Shown one piece after another: positions 17,387 to 25,583 of a stretch of DNA of 64,000 bases. The first letter of the stretch is position 1. Every line of letters begins with the position of its first letter. Below the pieces are notes generated by a model, which saw nothing but the letters and a program-made list of their open reading frames with translations, ran no database searches and had not been told where the DNA came from. The DNA is from JBCBKL01 sp963922565. Lineage in GTDB: Bacteria; Pseudomonadota; Alphaproteobacteria; Rhodobacterales; Rhodobacteraceae. Location: positions 1-64,000 of the forward strand of contig CAWUIQ010000009.1 in assembly GCA_963922565.1 (NCBI GenBank), read 5' to 3'. Both the position numbers and the translations under genes were made by a program.

Positions 17387-19183
17387 ATGACACCGCTTTC
17401 GCATATCCGGAATTTCTCCATCGTCGCCCATATCGACCACGGGAAATCGACGCTCGCTGACCGCCTGATCCAGTCGACCAACACGGTCGCTGACCGGGAC
17501 ATGAAGGAACAGCTGCTCGACGCCATGGATATCGAGCGCGAGCGGGGGATCACGATCAAGGCCAACACCGTCCGCATCGACTACAAGGCCGATGATGGCG
17601 AAACCTATGTGCTGAACCTGATCGACACGCCTGGGCATGTCGACTTTGCGTACGAGGTGTCGCGCTCTATGCGCGCGGTCGAGGGCTCGCTGCTGGTCGT
17701 CGACAGCACGCAAGGGGTCGAGGCGCAGACGCTGGCCAATGTCTACCAGGCCATCGATGCTGATCACGAGATCGTGCCGGTGCTCAACAAGATCGACCTG
17801 CCTGCCTCTGATTGTGACCGCGTTGCCGAACAGATCGAGGACGTGATCGGGATCGATGCCACCGGCGCCATCCAGGTCTCGGCCAAGACCGGCATCGGCA
17901 TCCACGAAACGCTCGAAGCGATCGTGCATCAGCTTCCCGCCCCCAAGGGCGACCCCGACGCGCCGCTCAAGGCGATGCTGGTCGACAGCTGGTACGACGC
18001 CTATCTCGGGGTCATCGTGCTGGTCCGGGTCATGGACGGGCAGCTGCGCAAGGGCGAAAAGATCAAGTTCGTCTCGAACAACACCATCCACCACGTCGAC
18101 CGGATCGGAGTCTTCCGGCCCCAGATGGAGGCGATCGACGTGCTCGGCCCCGGCGAAATCGGGTTCCTGACGGCCTCGATCAAACAGGTCCGCGACACCC
18201 GCGTCGGCGACACCATCACCCACCAGCGGAATGAGGTCGAACCGCTGCCCGGTTTCAAACCCTCGCAACCGGTCGTCTTCTGCGGGCTCTTCCCCGTGGA
18301 CAGCGCCGAATTCGAAGACCTGCGGGACGCGATCGAAAAGCTCGCGCTCAACGACGCCTCGTTCTCCTCCGAAATGGAAACCTCCGCCGCACTCGGCTTC
18401 GGCTTCCGCTGCGGGTTCCTCGGGCTTTTGCACCTCGAAGTCATCCGCGACCGGATCGAGCGGGAATACAACATCGAGCTGATCACGACGGCGCCCTCGG
18501 TCGTCTACCACATCTACATGAAGGACGGGACGATGCGCGAACTGCACAACCCCGCCGACATGCCCGACCTCACGCATGTGGACCACCTCGAAGAACCGCG
18601 GATCAAGGCGACGATCCTCGTTCCGGACGAATATCTCGGGGACGTGCTGAAGCTTTGCCAGGACCGGCGGGGGATACAGGAAGACCTCACCTATGCCGGC
18701 TCTCGCGCGATGGTGGTCTATGACCTGCCGCTCAACGAGGTGGTGTTCGACTTCTACGACCGGCTGAAATCGGTGACCAAGGGCTATGCCAGCTTCGACT
18801 ACCAGATGACGGGGTACCGGCAGGACAATCTGGTCAAGATGCAGGTGCTGGTGAATGACGAGCCCGTGGATGCGCTTTCGATGATGGTGCACCGCGACCG
18901 GGCCGAGGCGCGCGGGCGGGCCATGTGCGAAAAGCTCAAGGATCTGATCCCCCGCCACATGTTCAAAATCCCGATCCAGGCGGCGATCGGCGGCAAGGTC
19001 ATTGCGCGGGAAACGCTATCGGCGCTGCGCAAGGACGTGACGGCCAAATGCTATGGCGGAGACGCTACCCGGAAACGGAAACTGCTGGAAAAGCAGAAGG
19101 CCGGGAAAAAGAAGATGCGCCAGTTCGGTAAGGTGGACATCCCGCAGGAGGCTTTCATCAGCGCGCTTAAGATGGACGGCTAG
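17387..19183 (+). CDS. lepA: Elongation factor 4 (LepA)
   Basis: This ribosome back-translocase GTPase has 598 residues, the family length. It carries the G1 loop AHIDHGKS (14-21), RERGITIKA, DTPGHVDF and NKIDLP, EF-G-like domains III and V, and the LepA-specific C-terminal domain with the Lys-rich GGDATRKRKLLEKQKAGKKKM segment. The ATG at 17387 was chosen because it starts the conserved N-terminus; the open frame runs a further 36 codons upstream without family similarity. No strong Shine-Dalgarno is visible. A 1650-base open frame on the opposite strand is a codon-bias shadow. Confidence 0.96.
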   Translation: MTPLSHIRNFSIVAHIDHGKSTLADRLIQSTNTVADRDMKEQLLDAMDIERERGITIKANTVRIDYKADDGETYVLNLIDTPGHVDFAYEVSRSMRAVEGSLLVVDSTQGVEAQTLANVYQAIDADHEIVPVLNKIDLPASDCDRVAEQIEDVIGIDATGAIQVSAKTGIGIHETLEAIVHQLPAPKGDPDAPLKAMLVDSWYDAYLGVIVLVRVMDGQLRKGEKIKFVSNNTIHHVDRIGVFRPQMEAIDVLGPGEIGFLTASIKQVRDTRVGDTITHQRNEVEPLPGFKPSQPVVFCGLFPVDSAEFEDLRDAIEKLALNDASFSSEMETSAALGFGFRCGFLGLLHLEVIRDRIEREYNIELITTAPSVVYHIYMKDGTMRELHNPADMPDLTHVDHLEEPRIKATILVPDEYLGDVLKLCQDRRGIQEDLTYAGSRAMVVYDLPLNEVVFDFYDRLKSVTKGYASFDYQMTGYRQDNLVKMQVLVNDEPVDALSMMVHRDRAEARGRAMCEKLKDLIPRHMFKIPIQAAIGGKVIARETLSALRKDVTAKCYGGDATRKRKLLEKQKAGKKKMRQFGKVDIPQEAFISALKMDG

Positions 19184-19202
19184 CCGTACATTTTGAGTGA
19201 CA

Positions 19203-19247
19203 GTGCGCTCTCGGTCTTTTTGCTAAGCAAAAAGACCGAGAGCGCAC
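19203..19247. terminator. Perfect 21-bp hairpin after lepA
   Basis: The 21-base arm at 19203-19223 pairs perfectly with 19227-19247 around the 3-base loop TAA. The inner part reads GGTCTTTTTGC / GCAAAAAGACC. It starts 20 bases after the lepA stop and is symmetrical, so it could stop transcription from both sides; the arms carry internal T5/A5 runs but no T-tract follows. It also marks the boundary to an AT-rich orphan gene. Confidence 0.6.
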
Positions 19248-19285
19248 CCAGTTGCAGCAACTAGTTATCAGCACGTTGGAGATGG

Positions 19286-19924
19286 ATGAGTAGATATAGT
19301 CAGACCATAGCTCGAATTGCATCGGGATACTCTGTTCTGGCTGCGCTGGTCTGGCTATTGTGGCCGGAGAGCATGGCTTTTGCCGACAATCCAGAGGCGT
19401 GGTTTGTTTTTGCGACCGCCTTAGTTGCTTGGCACGCCACGGAGCTTAAGCAATCGGAAGAAATACGACCTTCTAGTGCGAAGAAATCAGACGAGAAGTT
19501 TGCCCAGAGACTTATAAAACTCCATCAGGGCGAACTGCGTTATTTATTGTGCGACCAGAATCTATGGAACTATATTGACGTCGAAGTTTATTATTCAATG
19601 CGGCAACTGATTGACGATTTCGATAACGGTAGAATCTTCTTTAGCCACAAGAAAATCCAATCGCAATTGCGCGAGTTTGTTGCGGCTCTAAGCGAATTGA
19701 GCTTGAAAGTAGCACAGGACACTACGCCAGTAAGGGTCGGCGGAGCATTGCGCATAGGCTACAAACCAGAGCGGATCGTTCAACAAGACGAATATGATCG
19801 CCTTATGAAGGAAAGCAGAGTGGCGGATAGAATGGCTGACAATGCATGGGTCCAGTTTGAAAAACTAGTAGTAAGCATCAGAGAGTTTGTACCTGACGCC
19901 TATTTTGATGGTTCTGATCCCTAG
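19286..19924 (+). CDS. AT-rich orphan protein with N-terminal membrane anchor
   Basis: This is a 212-residue protein that I do not recognise. A hydrophobic N-terminal region (about 10-34 and 38-50: YSVLAALVWLLWPESMAF… AWFVFATALVAW) suggests one or two membrane segments, followed by a mainly helical, charged cytoplasmic domain with many Gln, Arg and Asp. Composition is AT-rich like the orphan left of lepA. The ATG at 19286 follows GTTGGAGATGG. It is isolated between the lepA hairpin and the tandem repeat, consistent with a small acquired segment. Confidence 0.55.
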   Translation: MSRYSQTIARIASGYSVLAALVWLLWPESMAFADNPEAWFVFATALVAWHATELKQSEEIRPSSAKKSDEKFAQRLIKLHQGELRYLLCDQNLWNYIDVEVYYSMRQLIDDFDNGRIFFSHKKIQSQLREFVAALSELSLKVAQDTTPVRVGGALRIGYKPERIVQQDEYDRLMKESRVADRMADNAWVQFEKLVVSIREFVPDAYFDGSDP

Positions 19925-20173
19925 CAACCCGTAGCGTGCGTGCTTGCACGCGCGGCACGCCGCCAAAACCCGGTGCGTGGAACCACGCACCCTACATCCC
20001 TTGGGGGACCATGGCGCGAGACCTCCCGACTGGCCCCGCATGTCAAAGGCAACCCGTAGCGTGTGTGCTTGCACGCGCGGCACCCCGCCAAAACCCGGGG
20101 CGTGGAACCACGCACCCTACATCCTTTGGCGAGCCATGGTGCGAACACCCCTTCTGACCCCCCACATGCAAAA
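19924..20173. repeat. Two tandem copies of a 125-bp palindrome-rich repeat
   Basis: Copies lie at 19924-20048 and 20049-20173 with a period of exactly 125 bases. Both contain GCAACCCGTAGCGTG, a hairpin around GTGCTTGCAC, CAAAACCCGG, and a hairpin with CGTGG/CCACG arms (GTGCGTGGAACCACGCAC in copy 1) followed by CCTACATCC. Differences are mostly scattered substitutions and are denser in the last 45 bases of each unit. The repeat begins inside the stop region of the preceding gene. It has the look of an intergenic REP/BIME-type element. Confidence 0.8.
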
Positions 20174-20228
20174 GGGGCGACCCCCCAGAGACCGCCCCTC
20201 CTCACAATGTCGTACCCTATGATATTCG

Positions 20229-20351
20229 TTACAGCCCAATTCCCGCCCGGCGGAACAGTTCTTGGTTGGCTCCTCCGCCGGGCATCGTGGCACCGTCGAT
20301 CATGCCACATTCCGGCGCGACCAAATTGACCGAGATCAATTCACCAAACAT
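20229..20351 (-). CDS. Possible 40-residue small protein
   Basis: This short open frame (MFGELISVNLVAPECGMIDG…) lies 29 bases downstream of the Phd-like gene on the same strand. It has a protein-like composition with a Gly-rich MPGGGANQELF segment, and the frame remains open upstream. No ribosome site stands out and I know no family for it. It may instead be the tail of a decayed gene. Confidence 0.22.
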   Translation of the reverse strand: MFGELISVNLVAPECGMIDGATMPGGGANQELFRRAGIGL

Positions 20352-20380
20352 TCCTCGATGAACCGGGCACCCCGCTCTCA

Positions 20381-20788
20381 TCAGTACTTCGTGCCGGTGT
20401 ACTTTCCGCCCCGCCGATAGGCCCGGTCCGCCGCGCTGGCATAGGCGTATTTTTCCTTGATGCCGTTCCAATACTCCTCTTCCGTCACGCCCGGCGGTGG
20501 ATGGCTGAAATCGCCCTCTTCGAAAATTTCCGCCTTGTACGTGCCCAGCCGCGACATGCCGCGGATCGTGCGGACACGGTCGATCTCCATCCGCTCCATC
20601 AGCTGATCGAAGGGGCAGCCGTGCAGATCGCTCAGCAGCTTTTCGTCGCGCATCGGGACGATGGCGCATTTGGGACGGCCGTGAAAGCAGAGCCACAGAT
20701 GGTCGAGTTCCCGAGTGACCACCTGGATCTCTTTCGACATGTTCTGCCGAAAGTCCGAAAAAGAAATCTTGCGAAATCCGGGACGCAT
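20381..20788 (-). CDS. Phd/YefM-like protein of unknown role
   Basis: This is a 135-residue protein. Residues 8-55 (ISFSDFRQNMSKEIQVV… FHGRPKCAIVPMRDEKLL) fit the pattern of Phd/YefM antitoxins: a dimerising N-terminus with strand-helix-strand and the typical R-P-x-A-x-V/I-V/P turn. The C-terminal half is longer than in classical antitoxins and has an acidic stretch (EIFEEGDF) and the segment GVTEEEYWNGIKEKYAYASAADRAYRRGGKY. No toxin gene of RelE, Doc or VapC type is adjacent on either side. It could be an orphan regulator. Short repeats lie in its upstream region. Confidence 0.55.
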   Translation of the reverse strand: MRPGFRKISFSDFRQNMSKEIQVVTRELDHLWLCFHGRPKCAIVPMRDEKLLSDLHGCPFDQLMERMEIDRVRTIRGMSRLGTYKAEIFEEGDFSHPPPGVTEEEYWNGIKEKYAYASAADRAYRRGGKYTGTKY

Positions 20789-20837
20789 TTTGTCACACCT
20801 GTTGGGTCAAAGGTCAAAACGTACGTTTTGCCGGCCC

Positions 20838-20904
20838 AATCGTACAATTCGCCGAAATGGCCCCGTTTCTGGCCATTTCTCCCCGCATCCAAATCGTACA
20901 ATTC
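20838..20904. repeat. Direct repeat flanking an inverted repeat upstream of the Phd-like gene
   Basis: AATCGTACAATTC occurs at 20838-20850 and again at 20892-20904. Between them lies an inverted repeat GAAATGGCC (20854-20862) / GGCCATTTC (20871-20879). A related AAACGTACGTTT palindrome occurs just before the first copy. The set sits 50-116 bases upstream of the ATG at 20788, so it may be an operator array or a small insertion footprint. Confidence 0.45.
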
Positions 20905-20990
20905 AACCCGCAAAACGCACGATTTGGGTTCTAGCGCGGTGCCCCCAAGCCCGGGTTAAGCGCCCGGCCGGTGTGGTCGCGAAATGTTGG

Positions 20991-21545
20991 TTACTTGTAG
21001 CCGAAGGCCGAGTTTGGCATCCAATCAGGTTCATCCTTGCCCGCCCGCATATGCAGGCAGGCTGTCTTATACCGTTGAAAATAAACGACTTCTATCGGGT
21101 ACCAGCCCGCCTCGGGCACGATCACCCGCTGTGGGGCGCTTTCCTGGCAGGTGTGCCGCCCGTCAAAGAACACAACCTCCTGCCCGCCCACATTGGCTTT
21201 GACCCCATCATTGCTAACAAAATCAATGACATAGTCGCCGGGCGAGTCAAATTTCACGTATCCTGTGATTCGGGCGACGACCTTCTCAGCCCGTCCGCTG
21301 GTCAGCGTCGGCTCACCCTCCTCCGTGTCCCGATAATCCAGCCCGCTCAATGGCTTACCCGGTTTTGCACGGCGCAGGTCCCGCTCGGCCTGGCCCAGCG
21401 TTTTCACGTCTGGCGGGAATGCGTATTCAACGGCCAGCCCAGATTTCAGCCCCGTCGGCTGAGGGTTCGCGGGTTGCAGCGTCAGTGTCCCCGCAAGTGC
21501 CTGAGATGAAACGAAAAAACAGAGCAGTAGAGCGACCAGGCGCAT
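20991..21545 (-). CDS. Secreted PA14-like carbohydrate-binding protein
   Basis: This is a 184-residue exported protein with a Sec signal (MRLVALLLCFFVSSQALAG). The mature part contains a compact beta-domain with PA14-like signatures: YVKFDSPGDYVIDFVSNDGVKANVGGQEV followed by GWYPIEVVYFQRY. PA14 domains usually bind carbohydrate. The ATG at 21545 has a perfect GGAGGAAG, which excludes the longer frame. It is downstream of the glycan operon on the same strand but separated by 79 bases, so co-transcription is possible and a role in handling its product is a reasonable guess. Confidence 0.65.
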   Translation of the reverse strand: MRLVALLLCFFVSSQALAGTLTLQPANPQPTGLKSGLAVEYAFPPDVKTLGQAERDLRRAKPGKPLSGLDYRDTEEGEPTLTSGRAEKVVARITGYVKFDSPGDYVIDFVSNDGVKANVGGQEVVFFDGRHTCQESAPQRVIVPEAGWYPIEVVYFQRYKTACLHMRAGKDEPDWMPNSAFGYK

Positions 21546-21624
21546 GGCTTCCTCCGGGTCAGAAATATTGTTGCCCAAGCCTAAACCGGCCCCGGCACGC
21601 AGCGCAACTCACGTTTCCACGCGG

Positions 21625-22101
21625 TCAGGCGGCCCGGTAGAAAAGGTAACGGTCCGGGTCGATGGTATCGGGGCCGCAGATCTGCTCAAATCCCATAAGC
21701 GGCTGTTGTGAAACGATAATTCCGCCCGGAACCATGACCCTGGCAATGGCTTTCGACAGGGCAAGGGCCTCGGCTACATCATCATCCTTGGCCCCATAAC
21801 CCAGATCGTAATGCGCAAGCGCAATCCGTTCCCCTCGCTCAGCCAGCCGGGCCAGCATCACATCGGCCTCCCCCTCGAGAAAATCCTCGGCAGGCGGCAC
21901 GCAAGACGGATGGCAATTGAGCGTCCTGTCGATGACCCAGACGCGACGCCCTCCATACTCCCTTAAATGGTCATAGGTGCGCCCGTTACCGAGGCCGATA
22001 TCAAGCATATCCCCTTGTAGATCCTTGACTTTCTGAATGGCCCAATTGAGGCCATCGATCTGTGCCGACAACCTTCGGCGCATAGACTCCAAGCGGCTCA
22101 T
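21625..22101 (-). CDS. SAM-dependent methyltransferase (glycan operon, last gene)
   Basis: This is a small class I methyltransferase of 158 residues. Motif I is LDIGLGNGRTYDHLRE (about 34-49) and VWVIDRTL represents the acidic post-I strand. ALAHYDLGYG and GGIIVSQQPL correspond to motifs II and III. The ATG at 22101 overlaps the deacetylase stop as ATGA; the longer frame to 22176 lies within that gene. Its position as the last member of the glycan operon suggests O- or N-methylation of a sugar. The protein lacks a recognisable acceptor domain. Confidence 0.72.
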   Translation of the reverse strand: MSRLESMRRRLSAQIDGLNWAIQKVKDLQGDMLDIGLGNGRTYDHLREYGGRRVWVIDRTLNCHPSCVPPAEDFLEGEADVMLARLAERGERIALAHYDLGYGAKDDDVAEALALSKAIARVMVPGGIIVSQQPLMGFEQICGPDTIDPDRYLFYRAA

Positions 22102-22832
22102 GTCGTCCTCGACCCTTCCCACGGTACCGCGCCGCAATCCAGAAATTCTCCCAGCAGCGCCTCGGTGAACTGCCAAATCGCATCGCTGTGCACAAGATGA
22201 TGGGTCAGCAGGCCGATGGGTTTATGCGGATTACCGTTTTGGATCCGGTCGGCAATCAAGCCTGCAATTGCCTGGATCAATACCTCCGGATCGACAAGGT
22301 CGCGCGAACCCCTCCAGTCGATCGGATCGATATCCGTGTTGACGACCGTGAGGTTCGCGACGGTTCCAAGATGCTGATCACCAAACGTCGACAAAGCGGT
22401 ATGACCGGCTTCAGCAACCAGTGGCAAAACCGACTGGTCGATACGGTTCCACGGGGGAACAAACATCGGAAAGAGCCGCGACCCGAACAGCGCGCTCAGC
22501 CGTTCAACCCCTTGCCGCAGTTCCTTGTCTGTTTCAGGGCGGACGAACCCGTACTCGGACTTCTTGCCCGTTTCCTGATGGTTCTCATGCCGCCATCCGT
22601 GAACGACCGGAATGACCGGTACATCAACCAACGCATCAACGATGCTCGGCTTCGCCAGCCCCGGAATGATGGCAAGATGCACCGGCAGGAGGTCTTTGGA
22701 CAGTCGGATCAACCGGTCCAGAGCGCTCGTCGCTTCGATGGCATCGTCATCCCGCCACCAGAACTTCAACGGCCCGAGCGCGGCCTCATGGCGTTGAATA
22801 GCAGATCGAACCGGGGCCCACGATACGCTCAT
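22098..22832 (-). CDS. Polysaccharide-deacetylase-like protein
   Basis: This is a 244-residue member of the NodB-fold family, probably a metal-dependent de-N-acetylase. RDDD (27-30) supplies the Asp pair, HGWRHENH (78-85) the metal-binding histidines, and FVPPWN (124-129) the conserved arginine-like/aromatic loop in modified form. LTHHLVHSD near 215 carries a late histidine. No signal peptide is present, so it acts in the cytoplasm, unlike most peptidoglycan or PNAG deacetylases. It is coupled to both neighbours by ATGA overlaps. A sugar intermediate of the operon's glycan is the likely substrate. Confidence 0.72.
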   Translation of the reverse strand: MSVSWAPVRSAIQRHEAALGPLKFWWRDDDAIEATSALDRLIRLSKDLLPVHLAIIPGLAKPSIVDALVDVPVIPVVHGWRHENHQETGKKSEYGFVRPETDKELRQGVERLSALFGSRLFPMFVPPWNRIDQSVLPLVAEAGHTALSTFGDQHLGTVANLTVVNTDIDPIDWRGSRDLVDPEVLIQAIAGLIADRIQNGNPHKPIGLLTHHLVHSDAIWQFTEALLGEFLDCGAVPWEGSRTT

Positions 22833-23941
22833 GTCCTCTGGGCCCTCCAAAGCCGCATCGCGATCTCTACCGTTTTCGCGGCACCTCTGAATCCCGATTT
22901 AAAAGGTTCCGGCCGCGGGCCGCTGATCAGGCTTTCCACCTTCTCATGCAGCGCGGCGCCGCTGAGCGCATCGCCAGACAAGATCTCGATCCCTATTCGT
23001 TGACTCAAACCCCTGGCCCTGATCCTCTGCTCAACCTCGTTCCCGTCGTCAAACGGAACAAATACCGCCGGAACGCCAGCCTGCAATACGTCCATCGCCG
23101 TGTTGTAACCGCAGAGGGAAACCGAAGCAGCGGCGCCGGTCAGAAGGTTGCGAAAGTCGGGGCGTGCAGGCTCTATGACGAGATTGGGCGCGCAATGACG
23201 ATCTAATAGCGCCTCATGGCCGCGACCAACCAACAGACGCCAAGTTCGATCTGATCGGGCCGCAGCTTCTATCGCGGCCTTGAACAAGCCGCCACCAACG
23301 GCGCCGCCGCCGGCACTGACGATGACCTCACCCCGCGCCACGTCACTCGGTTCAGCCGGATCAGGCGCCACGAAACCGGTGTAGAACAGCTTGTCTGCGA
23401 AGCCCTCCGTGTCCGGCCAGCTCAGGCTCAAAGGCAATAGGTCAGGATCCGAATGGACCAGCACGCCATCATAGAATGCGTCGATCGTGGATTGGGCATA
23501 GGCGACCTTAGACGGCTTTGACGGCGGATGGACGATGTCGCGTATCGACGAGAGTATCAGCGCCTGTCCCCTCGCCCGTCCGAGCAAAGTTGTGAATTCA
23601 TCGCGCAAGATCCTTCGACCGAAGGGGAAGAGTTCAGTGATTAAAGTATCGGGATCAATGTCGTCAAGGAGCGCGAGCAAATCCCCGCGCCGCGCATCGA
23701 GCACATCCTGACCAGCGACCTCGCCCATAGCGTCAAGCAAACGCGAAAAATCAACGCCGTCCGATTTCACCGGCTCGAGCTGATGCAACCTCACTCCGCC
23801 AGATGAAAGATGCGGCGCGGGCGTACCGCCCGAAACCACATCGACGCTATGGCCTTGGGCGGTAAAGGCCCGTCCCAGCGTCAGCGCCCGAGACAAATGC
23901 CCCGTCCCCAAAAGGTGGGTTACCAGGATCATCACCTTCAT
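22829..23941 (-). CDS. GT-B glycosyltransferase, MurG-like (COG4671 type)
   Basis: This is a predicted glycosyltransferase of 370 residues with two Rossmann domains. The N-terminus MKVMILVTHLLGTGHLSRAL has the G-x-G-H loop that contacts the lipid or sugar acceptor in MurG-like enzymes. The second domain has VIVSAGGGAVGGGLF and the nucleotide-sugar site LCGYNTAMDVLQAGVPAVFVP. It is related to the first transferase in the operon (26830-28050), suggesting an old duplication. It overlaps the histidine phosphatase and deacetylase genes by 4 bases each. Donor and acceptor are unknown. Confidence 0.75.
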   Translation of the reverse strand: MKVMILVTHLLGTGHLSRALTLGRAFTAQGHSVDVVSGGTPAPHLSSGGVRLHQLEPVKSDGVDFSRLLDAMGEVAGQDVLDARRGDLLALLDDIDPDTLITELFPFGRRILRDEFTTLLGRARGQALILSSIRDIVHPPSKPSKVAYAQSTIDAFYDGVLVHSDPDLLPLSLSWPDTEGFADKLFYTGFVAPDPAEPSDVARGEVIVSAGGGAVGGGLFKAAIEAAARSDRTWRLLVGRGHEALLDRHCAPNLVIEPARPDFRNLLTGAAASVSLCGYNTAMDVLQAGVPAVFVPFDDGNEVEQRIRARGLSQRIGIEILSGDALSGAALHEKVESLISGPRPEPFKSGFRGAAKTVEIAMRLWRAQRT

Positions 23942-24522
23942 GCTGGCTGCTCCATCACCCTGATGGGATCAAGCGAAGCAGTCAGCCGTTCACCGTCCCA
24001 CGTAAGGCAATAAAGCCGTCCACGCTTGATCGAAAACGGAGGGGGGCCGCAGAATCCCCATCCGGTGCCAATGGCCATGAGCACGCGCATCACCCCGATA
24101 TGGCTGAAGGCCAGGGTATCGACTTGCTGCCCTGCCACCCAATCCATCAACCGGCCTTGCATGCTGTGAAGGCTCTCACCGCCGGGCGGGGCAAAATCCC
24201 AACCCCAATCTTCGATGTCGCAATAGCCGCTTGCCGGGTCGGCCCTCAGATCGGCCCCATGCAGCCCCTCCCAGTCGCCCCAATCCATTTCGACTAGAGA
24301 TGGAGCAATATGGGGTGGCTGCCCAGTGACAGCATGGGCGGTCTCAATCGCCCGGGATAGCGGGCTGGAGACGACGTTCGCCCCCCTCCACTCTTCGGGA
24401 ACGGTCCAGCCCCTGACCATCTCACGTCCCCCGGCATCGAGCGGTATGTCGGTCCGACCCTGGATCCGACCCTCCCGATTCCATGCTGTCGGACCATGAC
24501 GAAGAAGCGCGATACGGATCAC
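23938..24522 (-). CDS. Histidine phosphatase family protein
   Basis: This is a 194-residue phosphoglycerate-mutase-like phosphatase. It has the catalytic LLRHGPTAWN (His9, Arg8), a second Arg in SPLSRAIETA, Glu in VEMDWGDWEG and a late His in LAFSHIGVMR. It sits in the middle of the glycan operon with 4-base overlaps on both sides, so it is unlikely to be a generic enzyme. Dephosphorylation of a sugar phosphate or glyceryl-phosphate intermediate is the natural inference. The ATG at 24522 is fixed by the overlap. Confidence 0.78.
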   Translation of the reverse strand: MIRIALLRHGPTAWNREGRIQGRTDIPLDAGGREMVRGWTVPEEWRGANVVSSPLSRAIETAHAVTGQPPHIAPSLVEMDWGDWEGLHGADLRADPASGYCDIEDWGWDFAPPGGESLHSMQGRLMDWVAGQQVDTLAFSHIGVMRVLMAIGTGWGFCGPPPFSIKRGRLYCLTWDGERLTASLDPIRVMEQPA

Positions 24523-25583
24523 GTGATCGCCTCCAGCCCTTCGCTCAGTGTCCGAGCAGCCGCGCCGAGCAGATGATGCCGTTCGATCTTGGTGCGTGCC
24601 TCGGCACCAAGGCGCGCCCTGTCCTTGGGATTGTGGAGCAGCTCTTTGATCACTGCTGCCATCGCTTCCGGCCCTTCGAAAACGCGTGGCTGCGGCCCAT
24701 GAACGATATCCCGCACACCGGGGCGATCCTGGGCGACAACCGGCAAACCCGCCGCCTGTGCTTCGAGGTAAACCATCCCGAACGCTTCGTTCACGCCCGG
24801 CCAGAAGAACAGGCTTGATGACCCGTAGATCTCAGACAACCGCGCCTTCTCGATAGCGCCGACAAAGCTGACCCGGTCCCCAAAGGGCGCCATCATCGCC
24901 TCGACGGCGGTTCGGGCCTCACCGTCGCCGACAATATTCAATTGCCACCCGAACGTAGGAAGCAGTGCGAGCGTGTCGGCGATCAGCCGATAGGATGCCA
25001 GTTTGTCACCGCGCCGCATCATGCCGACGCTCAGCATCGGACCATCGCCAACCGCCGGATCGGGCAGCGTACAGGTCTGCAGGAACGGCGGCAGATGGAT
25101 CAGCCTTTGGCCATGGGGGGCATAGGCCTGCAGCGCCTCGGCATCGTGTTGCGTAAAGAAAAAGATGGCTTTGGCCGCCTCACTCGCCTCCTCAGCCGCA
25201 TGGGCAAAGTCCGCCCAGAGACCAGTCAGCCGTTTGCGCGCCCGCGTCGATTCAATCTGGGCATAGGGAATACCCAAGGCGGCGCTGACGGACGGACCGA
25301 CAAGATCAGGCGCCTTGTAGTAGTTGTGATAGGTCAGCCAAACGTCCCAGTCGCGCGACGCCGGGTCCGCCGTAAGGCGCGCGACTTCCTGCGATGCGGC
25401 TTGGGCTATCGCCGCCTGCTTTTCTGTGCTGCCCTCGCCCTCACGCAATCGGATTGTCGACGCCACCGAAACCCGGTGGTCGCCATGCTGAAGGGCCGCG
25501 ATGATCGCCCTGCCCATCTCCCGGTCCCCCGAAGGTGTGGGATGGTCCGGTGGTTTCAGCGGGGCGAAGAATGCGACGTGCAT
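24519..25583 (-). CDS. Family 4 glycosyltransferase
   Basis: This is a 354-residue GT-B retaining glycosyltransferase. The N-terminus MHVAFFAPLKPPDHPTPSGD is the typical GT4 acceptor-domain start with an SGD loop. The E-x7-E region appears as WPGVNEAFGMVYLEAQAAGLP (about 260-280), where the glutamates contact the donor sugar. It overlaps the previous transferase gene by 28 bases and the phosphatase gene by 4. The product is probably transferred in the cytoplasm onto a growing oligosaccharide; donor sugar unknown. Confidence 0.82.
   Translation of the reverse strand: MHVAFFAPLKPPDHPTPSGDREMGRAIIAALQHGDHRVSVASTIRLREGEGSTEKQAAIAQAASQEVARLTADPASRDWDVWLTYHNYYKAPDLVGPSVSAALGIPYAQIESTRARKRLTGLWADFAHAAEEASEAAKAIFFFTQHDAEALQAYAPHGQRLIHLPPFLQTCTLPDPAVGDGPMLSVGMMRRGDKLASYRLIADTLALLPTFGWQLNIVGDGEARTAVEAMMAPFGDRVSFVGAIEKARLSEIYGSSSLFFWPGVNEAFGMVYLEAQAAGLPVVAQDRPGVRDIVHGPQPRVFEGPEAMAAVIKELLHNPKDRARLGAEARTKIERHHLLGAAARTLSEGLEAIT

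Noticed and set aside
17303..18958. 551-codon open frame on the minus strand inside lepA
   Set aside because: It is a codon-bias shadow of a highly conserved gene in high-GC DNA. The translation is His/Val/Asp-rich low-complexity sequence with no family pattern.
19936..20329. Short plus-strand frames across the tandem repeat
   Set aside because: They repeat the same His/Arg/Pro-rich peptide because the DNA repeats, and have no start signals.
20632..20913. 93-codon minus-strand frame with an internal VELYDLD/GELYDWAG repetition
   Set aside because: The repetition comes from the DNA direct repeats, and the frame runs over the better supported Phd-like gene in another register.
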